Below are positions 58,120 through 64,000 of a stretch of 64,000 nt of DNA, piece after piece (the stretch's first letter is position 1; the number at the start of each line of letters is the position of its first letter). Where the stretch lies: contig CAZTHL010000008.1 of assembly GCA_964613585.1 (NCBI GenBank), forward strand, positions 10,577-74,576, written 5' to 3'. The notes beneath the pieces are model-generated. The model did no database searches, was not told the origin of the DNA, and saw nothing but the letters and a program-made list of their open reading frames with translations. A program made the position numbers and the translations under genes. Origin of the DNA: CAZTHL01 sp964613585. GTDB taxonomy: Bacteria > Pseudomonadota > Alphaproteobacteria > DSM-16000 > Inquilinaceae.

Positions 58120-60381
58120 CTACGCGGCGCTCGCCTCCCGGACGACACGGCCGATCTCGGCCTCGGTCAGGCCGACGCCGTCGAACTGCAGATGCAGGCG
58201 GCCGCGGCCACCGCCGCGGACCATGGCGCGGCAGCGCCACCCGGCCGCCGGCACCTCGACCGAGACCGCCGTGCCGGACGCGAGATCCGGCGCGCCGGAC
58301 AGCTGCATACCGCCGGTCGAGACATCGACCACGCGGACGTCGTAGGGCACCATCCCGGCGACCATGCGCGCCGCCAGGTCGGCGGGGTGACGCGGGCTGG
58401 CCCGCCGGTCGGCGTCGGCGGTGGCGGTGCGCACGATCTGGTTCAGGCTGCTCTGCAGGCCGCGGACATCCTGGGTCAGCGCGGCCGCGACCGTGCGCAC
58501 CCGCTCGGCCTGGGCGCCGGTGCGCTCCGCGGCGGCGGATACGGTGTCCATGCGGCCGGTGACATCGCGCGAGGCGCCGGCGGTCTCCTCGACGTTGCGG
58601 GCGATCTCGTGCGTCGCCGCAGTCTGCTGCTCGACGGCGGCGGCGATGGTCGAGGCGATGGCGCCGATCTCGTCGATCGTGCTCGAGACCTCGCCGATGG
58701 CCTGCCCGGCCTTGCGGGACACGTCCTGGATCGCCTGCACCTGCTCGGTGATCTCGGCGGTGGATCGGGCGGTCTGCGTCGCCAGGCTCTTCACCTCGCC
58801 GGCGACGATGGCGAAGCCCTTGCCGGCCTCGCCGGCCCGCGCCGCCTCGATCGACGCGTTGAGCGCCAGGAGGTTGGTGCGCGCGGCGATGTCGCCGATG
58901 ACGTCGACCACCTTGCCGATCCGGCCCGCGCTCTCCGCCAGGCCGCGCACCACCTCGCGGGTCTCGCCGGCGAGGCCGACGGCGCGGCCGGCGACCTCGT
59001 TCGAATGGGCAACCTGACGGCCGATCTCGGCGATCGACGCGGCGAGCTCGCCGGCGGCGGCGGACACCGTCTGCGCCGTGCCGAGCGCCTCGCCGGCGGC
59101 CGAGGCGGCGCTGCCGGCCTCGCCCACCATCGTCGCCATCGACCCGGCCATCTCCGCCGACAGCCCGGCCATCTCCTGCGCCTCGCCGGCGACGACGCCG
59201 ACCACCTGGACGGTCTCGGCCTCGACATGGTCGGCCATGTCCTGGACCGCGGCGCGCCGCTCCTCGGCGGCGTGGGAGGCGTCGACCTGCGCGCTCCGCA
59301 GGCGGCGGCGTTCGGCGGCGTTGTCCTTGAGCACGGCCAGCGCCGCGGCCATCGCGCCGATCTCGTCCCGGCGCCGGGTCGGCGGCACCTCGACCGCCGG
59401 GTCGTCGGCGGCCAGCCGGCGCATGGCCTCGGTCATGTGCTCCACCGGCCGGCCAATGCCGCGGTTCATGCGCCAGGCCATGACCACGGCGAGCAGCAGC
59501 ATGGCGGCGAAGATGGCGAGGGTCAGGTTGCGCGCCTCGATCAGGGCGTGGTCGAGATGGCCGCGGTCACGGGCGACGACGCCGACGCCGATCGCCTCGC
59601 CGCTGAAGTCCGTGATCGGCATGACCAGCGCCGCGGCCTCGCCGCCGCGCAGATCAAGGCGCGGCAGCAGCGCCCCGCCGTCCAGGCCGCGCCTCAGGGT
59701 GCCGTCGTCAAGCGTGGTGCTTGACGGGAAGGTGCCGGCATAGGTCTCGAAGCCGCCGTCGCCGGTCTCCAGGAACAGGCCGATGTCGGCGCCGGTGGCG
59801 GCGCGGAACGTCTCGAAGAAGCGCTCGTCGACGGCGAGGCCCAGCTCGACCGAGCCGACCGCCCGGCCCTGGTGGCGCACCGGCACGACGCCGCGCACGC
59901 CCAGGCCGGCGACGCCGCGCTCGAGGCCGTAGCGGGCCTCGCCGGTCCGGTTCACCTCGACCACGGTACGGCGGAAGCCGGACAGATCGTCACCGTGCCG
60001 GTCGGGCCGGTGCACGCGCAGGAACGAGGTGGCGGGCGGCAGGTGGATCTGGAACTGGCGGACGCCGTGCGCCTCGTTCAGGCGGGCGAACCCGGGAACG
60101 AGCAGGTCGGCCAGGGCCGCGCGGTCGCGCGCCGCCAGCGCCTGCTGCACCGCCGGCAGGCCGGCGACCAGCTCGGCCATGCCGACCGCGCGGCGGGCCT
60201 CGGCCGCCAGCTCGGTGGACAGGGTGACGCCGAGATCGTGGAGCTCGTCCTCGAGCATGCGCTCGCCGATGTCCGCGGCGACCAGGTAGCCGGCAGCGCC
60301 GCTGGCGGCTACCGCGACCGCCAGCGTGCCGGCCAGCCAGAGCGCCAGGCGCGCGCCGATTCGAAGAGTCTGGAAGGGCAC
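58120..60381 (-). CDS. Methyl-accepting chemotaxis protein with C-terminal PilZ domain
   Basis: A 753-residue transducer. TM1 (LALWLAGTLAVAVAASGAAG) and TM2 (NLTLAIFAAMLLLAVVMAW) flank a periplasmic double-Cache-type domain (QFQIHLPPATSFLRVHRPDR, DDLSGFRRTVVEVNRTGEAR). HAMP follows (MNRGIGRPVEHMTEAMRRLA). The signalling hairpin has IGDIAARTNLLALNASIEAA and RAGEAGKGFAIVAGEVKSLA. The C-terminus (RRASPRHPADLAARMVAGMV with VVDVSTGGMQLSGA) is a PilZ domain, the c-di-GMP-binding fold. GTG start at 60381 has AGGGAGCAG upstream; an ATG at 60432 is possible. No che genes are adjacent. Confidence 0.9.
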   Translation of the reverse strand: MPFQTLRIGARLALWLAGTLAVAVAASGAAGYLVAADIGERMLEDELHDLGVTLSTELAAEARRAVGMAELVAGLPAVQQALAARDRAALADLLVPGFARLNEAHGVRQFQIHLPPATSFLRVHRPDRHGDDLSGFRRTVVEVNRTGEARYGLERGVAGLGVRGVVPVRHQGRAVGSVELGLAVDERFFETFRAATGADIGLFLETGDGGFETYAGTFPSSTTLDDGTLRRGLDGGALLPRLDLRGGEAAALVMPITDFSGEAIGVGVVARDRGHLDHALIEARNLTLAIFAAMLLLAVVMAWRMNRGIGRPVEHMTEAMRRLAADDPAVEVPPTRRRDEIGAMAAALAVLKDNAAERRRLRSAQVDASHAAEERRAAVQDMADHVEAETVQVVGVVAGEAQEMAGLSAEMAGSMATMVGEAGSAASAAGEALGTAQTVSAAAGELAASIAEIGRQVAHSNEVAGRAVGLAGETREVVRGLAESAGRIGKVVDVIGDIAARTNLLALNASIEAARAGEAGKGFAIVAGEVKSLATQTARSTAEITEQVQAIQDVSRKAGQAIGEVSSTIDEIGAIASTIAAAVEQQTAATHEIARNVEETAGASRDVTGRMDTVSAAAERTGAQAERVRTVAAALTQDVRGLQSSLNQIVRTATADADRRASPRHPADLAARMVAGMVPYDVRVVDVSTGGMQLSGAPDLASGTAVSVEVPAAGWRCRAMVRGGGRGRLHLQFDGVGLTEAEIGRVVREASAA

Positions 60382-60527
60382 GATCCGCTGCTCCCTGGCG
60401 TCCCCGCCGCCGCTCGGCCTTCGGGGCGCCATGGTTCCGCGCAAGCCCTTACCAAGCGGTAAGCGGATGCGACCGGCAGGGGAAACTGGGCCCGGCGCCG
60501 GGGCCGGCCGCGCGCAGTCTCGCATTT

Positions 60528-61154
60528 CTATGGCGACGGCAGGGCCAGGTGGACGGCAAGGCCGATCAGCAGCAGCCCGGCGGCGGCGCGCGCCAGCCGC
60601 TGCGCCCGGGCCGAGCGCTCGAGCCGGGCGATCAGGCTGCCGGCCAGCGCCACGCAGATCAGGTCGGCCGAGGAGAACAGCAGGTTGACCACCGTGCCCA
60701 GCGCCAGAAGCTGCGCCCATACCGGCAGCGCCGCCGCCGGGTCGACGAACTGCGGCAGAAAGGCCAGGAAGAACAAGGCCGACTTCGGATTTAGCACCTC
60801 GATCAGGACGCTGTCACGGAAGGCGCGCCGCTCCGGCCGAGGCCCGGGCCGGGGCCGCGTGCCGGAGGCGGGCCACAGCATCAGCCGCAGGCCGAGCAGC
60901 GCCAGATAGCCGGCGCCGATCAGCTTCACGGCCAGGAACAGGGCGGGCACCGTGTGGAACAGCACCGCCAGGCCGGCCGCCGCCGTGGCCACATGGGCAT
61001 AGCCGCCCAGATGCAGGCCGAGCGCCGCCATCAGCCCGGCACGGCGGCCCCAGGCCAGGGTCTGCGCCGCGGCGAACAGCATGCCCGGCCCGGGCAGGTA
61101 GGCGAACACCGCGGTCGCCGCCAGGAACGCCAGGAGCAGCTCGGTCGAAGGCAT
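60528..61154 (-). CDS. LysE/RhtB family amino-acid exporter
   Basis: A 208-residue membrane protein with about six helices. Family features: LLLAFLAATAVFAYLPGPGM (PGP motif), FAAAQTLAWGRRAGLMAALG with LHLGG, GAGYLALLGLRLMLWP, and the central VLIEVLNPKSALFFLAFLPQ (NPK motif), then FVDPAAA. The members export amino acids or homoserine lactones; the substrate is unknown. ATG at 61154 chosen; the longer frame has no similarity. It lies between the chemoreceptor and a TSUP permease gene, all leftward. Confidence 0.92.
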   Translation of the reverse strand: MPSTELLLAFLAATAVFAYLPGPGMLFAAAQTLAWGRRAGLMAALGLHLGGYAHVATAAAGLAVLFHTVPALFLAVKLIGAGYLALLGLRLMLWPASGTRPRPGPRPERRAFRDSVLIEVLNPKSALFFLAFLPQFVDPAAALPVWAQLLALGTVVNLLFSSADLICVALAGSLIARLERSARAQRLARAAAGLLLIGLAVHLALPSP

Positions 61155-61325
61155 GGAGGCTCGCCTTTCCGTGCCGGGCAGCCGGCGCGCCACCGGTCCA
61201 TCAACGCGTGGGCGGGCCGCGAAGGCCGCTCGCCCCGGCGCCGGCGGCTCGGCCTCGCCGGCCGTTTCCCGACCATGGCATGATCCGCCCACCGCCGGCA
61301 GGCCCCGTCCCGCCGGCGAGCCGCC

Positions 61326-61379
61326 CCTGGAGCGCTTCCGCCTGACGCGGAAGCGGCACCTTGAACCGGAAACCCCCTA
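61326..61379. repeat. Dispersed palindromic repeat, copy 7 (short form)
   Basis: Reads GGAGCGCTTCCGCCTGACGC, GGAAGCGGCACC, then TTGAACCGGAAACCCCCTA. Two arms are joined without the usual ~70-bp centre. The terminal CTA (61377-61379) is the stop codon of the TSUP gene. Confidence 0.75.
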
Positions 61380-62129
61380 GAGCGGCGGCAGCAGCTGGCG
61401 GGCCAGGATGTAGAGGCCGAGGACGAGCAGCGCGGTGAAGAACAGGGGCCGGAACCAGGCCTCCGGCAGGCGCGAGCGGCCGCGCTGGCCGAGCCACATG
61501 CCGCCGACCGTGGGCAGGATGGCCAGGAACGACATCAGGCCGAGTTCGACGCTGAGCAGGCCGTGGTCGGCGAGCGAGAGGCCGAGGGCGACGGTGGAGG
61601 TGAGGAACAGCACGCCCATGGCCTGCACCAGCACGTCGCGCGACAGGCCGAGCGCCTGCATGTAGAGCACCCCGGGCACAACGAAGGTGCCGGTCAGGCC
61701 GGTGACCATGCCGCCGACCGCGCCTACCGACGGGCTCAGCCAGCGCTCCTTGTCGCCCGGCGGCGGCACCTGCGGCGTCGCCAGGCTGAGCGAGGCGTAC
61801 AGGCACAGCACGGTGCCGAGCAGCACGGTGAGCACCGCCGTGTCGGTCTCGGCCGACAGCCCGGCGCCGATCCAGATGCCGAGGCAGGCGACCGCGAGCA
61901 GCGGCCACAGCCGGCCGAGGATCGCCCGCAGCGCGCCGCCGGCTACCGCCTGCCAGAAATTGGTGACGACGGAGGGCAGCAGCATGAGCGCCACCGCCTC
62001 GCGGAAGCCGATGGTCGCGGTCAGCAGGGCAAGCGCGATGGTCGGCAGGCCGAAGCCGACGAGCCCCTTCACGAAGCCGGCGATGAGGAAGGTGGCGGCG
62101 ATCAGCAGCAGCGTCTCGGGCGGGGCCAT
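61377..62129 (-). CDS. TSUP (TauE/SafE) family permease
   Basis: A 250-residue membrane protein with about eight helices in two halves. Motifs: TFLIAGFVKGLVGFGLPTIA at the N-terminus (GFVKG..GFG, the TauE/SafE signature), VGAVGGMVTGLTGTFVVPGV in the second half, and LPTVGGMWLGQRG. Members move sulfur-containing organic anions such as sulfoacetate, or sulfite. ATG at 62129. Its TAG stop is the edge of the 61326-61379 repeat, so the native stop may have been replaced. Confidence 0.92.
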   Translation of the reverse strand: MAPPETLLLIAATFLIAGFVKGLVGFGLPTIALALLTATIGFREAVALMLLPSVVTNFWQAVAGGALRAILGRLWPLLAVACLGIWIGAGLSAETDTAVLTVLLGTVLCLYASLSLATPQVPPPGDKERWLSPSVGAVGGMVTGLTGTFVVPGVLYMQALGLSRDVLVQAMGVLFLTSTVALGLSLADHGLLSVELGLMSFLAILPTVGGMWLGQRGRSRLPEAWFRPLFFTALLVLGLYILARQLLPPL

Positions 62130-62277
62130 GGGCGGAGCTCGGGAAGGGGCGCGCCGGGAGCCGCGGCGCGGCCGGGATCAGCAGGGAAAGGCCGGCTGCG
62201 CCGACGGGAACGCGAGGGTCGGGTGGGCGACGACCGCGGTCTGGATGCCGGAGCCGACGGGTCGGGCCACGCCGCCT

Positions 62278-62544
62278 TCAGCCATCGGCTACCCGATCGC
62301 CTCCAGCCGCGCCTTCATGGAGGCAGAGCTCCATGGTGGCAGAGAATGCGCTTATCTCATCGCGAGACGTGTACAGAGTGTAAAAGCCGGAGCCCGCGAT
62401 GCTGCCGACAATTACCACGAACCCTGTGATGAACCCGCCGGCATAAACGAAAAAGGCGTTGAGCCGGCTTTCGGATCGACCGATCCGATCCTTGAGCGAT
62501 CCGAACGTTGAGGGCACCGGTTGGCTCGGCGACACGACCGCCAC
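62278..62544 (-). CDS. Small single-pass membrane protein, hypothetical
   Basis: About 88 residues: a short soluble N-terminus (VPSTFGSLKDRIGRSESRLN), one hydrophobic helix (AFFVYAGGFITGFVVIVGSI), then IAGSGFYTLYTSRDEISAFS and a short tail. GTG start at 62544, or GTG at 62535. It begins 14 bp after the SDHAF4 gene on the same strand. No family is recognised; the coherent membrane segment and spacing are the only support. Confidence 0.5.
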   Translation of the reverse strand: MAVVSPSQPVPSTFGSLKDRIGRSESRLNAFFVYAGGFITGFVVIVGSIAGSGFYTLYTSRDEISAFSATMELCLHEGAAGGDRVADG

Positions 62545-62558
62545 CCTCTCGCCACCGT

Positions 62559-62849
62559 CTAGAAGTCGGTGCAGCGGCCCTTGACCTCCCAGTCGCCGTA
62601 GCGGGTCGGCTCGGGCCCTTCGGGCCCGCCGATCTCGCCCGGCTTCTGCGCGGGCGGCCTGAGACGCTCGGTCTCGGCTGTCGGGGCTGTGTCCTTGGTA
62701 TCGCCGCCCGGGACGCCGCTGGACGGCGCGTCGGCGCCGCCGGGCCGGCCGCCGCCGTCGGCCGCGGGCGCGCCGGGGCGGGCCGCGTCCGCTGGTTCGG
62801 GCGTGTCGAGGGTTTCGGCGCCGCGCCGGGCATCGGTCTCTTCCGTCAT
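62559..62849 (-). CDS. Succinate dehydrogenase assembly factor 4-like (DUF1674) protein
   Basis: A 96-residue protein, mostly a Pro/Ala/Gly/Glu-rich disordered stretch (TLDTPEPADAARPGAPAADG), ending in the diagnostic C-terminal box EIGGPEGPEPTRYGDWEVKG then RCTDF. That box is shared with mitochondrial SDHAF4 and bacterial DUF1674 proteins, which bind flavinylated SdhA and help its assembly into complex II. ATG at 62849 (MTEETDARRGAE). It is longer than average because of the linker. Not near sdh genes here. Confidence 0.85.
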   Translation of the reverse strand: MTEETDARRGAETLDTPEPADAARPGAPAADGGGRPGGADAPSSGVPGGDTKDTAPTAETERLRPPAQKPGEIGGPEGPEPTRYGDWEVKGRCTDF

Positions 62850-63068
62850 GGCTGGGATATGGCGCCATACGCCGGGCGCGTCCACCACCCGGGCGCCGGC
62901 CACACGCCGCGTCCCACCCTGCCGCGCGATACTTTCACGGGAGCGAAGGGCCGCTTATCTGATGCTGCGGCAGGCGTCTCGTGCCGCGCGCCGGCGCCGG
63001 CCGCCTGAGACGCTGACCACCATGATGCTGACCACCATGATGATGACCACGGGGAAAGGACCACACCA

Positions 63069-63944
63069 ATGACCGCCGGGTACGTGCGCACGGCCATGCT
63101 GATGGCGGCCATGACCGCGCTGTTCCTCGGCTTCGGCTACATGCTGGGCGGCGCCGGCGGCACGCTGATCGCGCTCATGATCGCGCTCGGGATGAACCTG
63201 TTCGCCTACTGGAACTCCGACCGGATGGTGCTGCGCATGCACAACGCGCGGCAGGTCGATGCCCGCTCGGCCCCGGAGTTCTACGGCCTGGTGCAGCAGC
63301 TGGCCGAGCGCGCGCAGCTGCCCATGCCCAAGGTCTACATCATCGAGACCGACCAACCGAACGCCTTCGCCACCGGACGCGGGCCGGAGAACGCCGCCGT
63401 CGCCGCCACCACCGGCCTGCTGCGGCGGCTGTCAAGCGAGGAGGTGGCCGGTGTGATGGCGCACGAGCTGGCGCATGTGCGCAACCGCGACACCCTGATC
63501 ATGACCATCACCGCGACCATGGCCGGCGCGCTGTCCATGCTCGCCAACTTCGCCCTGTTCTTCGGCGGCAACCGCAACAACCCGCTGGGCCTGATCGGCG
63601 TGATCCTGATGATGGTGCTGGCGCCGCTCGCCGCCGCGCTCGTCCAGATGGCGATCAGCCGCGCGCGCGAGTACGAGGCCGACCGCATCGGCGCGGAGAT
63701 CTGCGGCCGGCCGATGTGGCTGGCCAGCGCCCTGCAGCGCATCCAGGAGATGGCCCGGCGCATCGACATGAACACCGCCGAGCGCAATCCCGCCACGGCG
63801 CACATGTTCATCATCAACCCGCTGCACGCCCACGCCGTCGACAGCCTGTTCTCCACCCACCCGAAGACCGAGGAGCGGGTCGCCCGCCTGCGCGCCATGG
63901 CCGGCGGCGGCCCGGACGCCTCCGCCGCCGGCCCCTGGGGGTGA
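63069..63944 (+). CDS. htpX: Membrane protease HtpX
   Basis: Zinc metalloprotease (291 residues) of the inner membrane that degrades misfolded membrane proteins. Two N-terminal helices (AMLMAAMTALFLGFGYMLGG, GTLIALMIALGMNLFAYWNS), then NAFATGRGPENAAVAATTGL and the zinc site EVAGVMAHELAHVRNRDTLI (HELAH), two more helices, and the third ligand in SRAREYEADRIGAEI. The ATG at 63069 follows a 15-bp near-duplication (ACCACCATGATG...). Heat-shock regulation through RpoH (27506) is plausible. Confidence 0.95.
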   Translation: MTAGYVRTAMLMAAMTALFLGFGYMLGGAGGTLIALMIALGMNLFAYWNSDRMVLRMHNARQVDARSAPEFYGLVQQLAERAQLPMPKVYIIETDQPNAFATGRGPENAAVAATTGLLRRLSSEEVAGVMAHELAHVRNRDTLIMTITATMAGALSMLANFALFFGGNRNNPLGLIGVILMMVLAPLAAALVQMAISRAREYEADRIGAEICGRPMWLASALQRIQEMARRIDMNTAERNPATAHMFIINPLHAHAVDSLFSTHPKTEERVARLRAMAGGGPDASAAGPWG

Positions 63945-64000
63945 GCCGCGCGCCGACGTCCGACCGCGCCCGGCGCCGCGGGGGCGGGACCGCCCGCGCC

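Overview
The window is very GC-rich (roughly 70%) and densely coded, with many GTG/TTG starts and ATGA-type overlaps. Gene content points to an alphaproteobacterium, probably Rhodospirillales/Geminicoccales-like: an RpoH heat-shock sigma factor, a NepR/ECF general-stress pair, an SDHAF4 (DUF1674) protein, TRAP transporters, UbiA, class II photolyase and an EgtB-EgtD ergothioneine pair. The lineage is inferred from gene families only; no rRNA or tRNA gene was seen.

0-14.3 kb. The left edge cuts a TAXI-TRAP solute-binding protein whose leader contains a sequence resembling a cobalamin riboswitch. After lpdA comes the most coherent block, a complete [NiFe]-hydrogenase island. Leftward lie hypF-hypD-hypE. 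Rightward, divergently, lie a group 3b-type NAD(P)-linked (sulf)hydrogenase (hydB, a stand-alone cyclic-nucleotide-binding-fold protein, hydG, hydD, hydA), its maturation protease, and hypA, hypB, hypC. All six Hyp proteins are present. The divergent region carries a perfect 20-bp palindromic FNR/Anr/FixK box, spaced as in a class II activated promoter for the structural operon, so expression at low oxygen is predicted.

14.3-34 kb. This stretch holds a decayed methyltransferase split by a repeat element, a YflT-like membrane protein, a P2-type ATPase, ubiA with a protein methyltransferase, mepA, a Bcr/CflA-type efflux pump, pmbA, a phosphoesterase-fold protein lacking its metal ligands, rpoH, a secreted SNase-fold nuclease, rsmI, cfa, a 2-hydroxyacid dehydrogenase and an SH3 protein.

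34-46 kb. Here are nepR convergent with an ECF sigma factor, the photolyase, a PRC-barrel protein, cbiB, a DctPQM TRAP transporter, egtBD and a second 2-hydroxyacid dehydrogenase.

46-64 kb. This part contains a decayed FitAB/VapBC toxin-antitoxin module, a 22-bp tandem array, a 1109-residue SAM/cyclase/ATPase/TPR signalling protein, a WecA-like glycosyltransferase with an epimerase, a second P2-type ATPase with an altered ion-site motif, several envelope proteins, a chemoreceptor with a C-terminal PilZ domain, LysE and TSUP permeases, SDHAF4 and HtpX.

The least explained structure is a dispersed imperfect-palindrome repeat of about 125 bp (seven full or partial copies) with AGCGTTTCCG ends and, at better edges, a TA. 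One copy has split a gene, and four genes (lpdA, the SH3 gene, the ECF sigma gene, the TSUP gene) take their TAG stop codon from the repeat edge. Short minisatellites are also unusually frequent, mainly between 46 and 58 kb.
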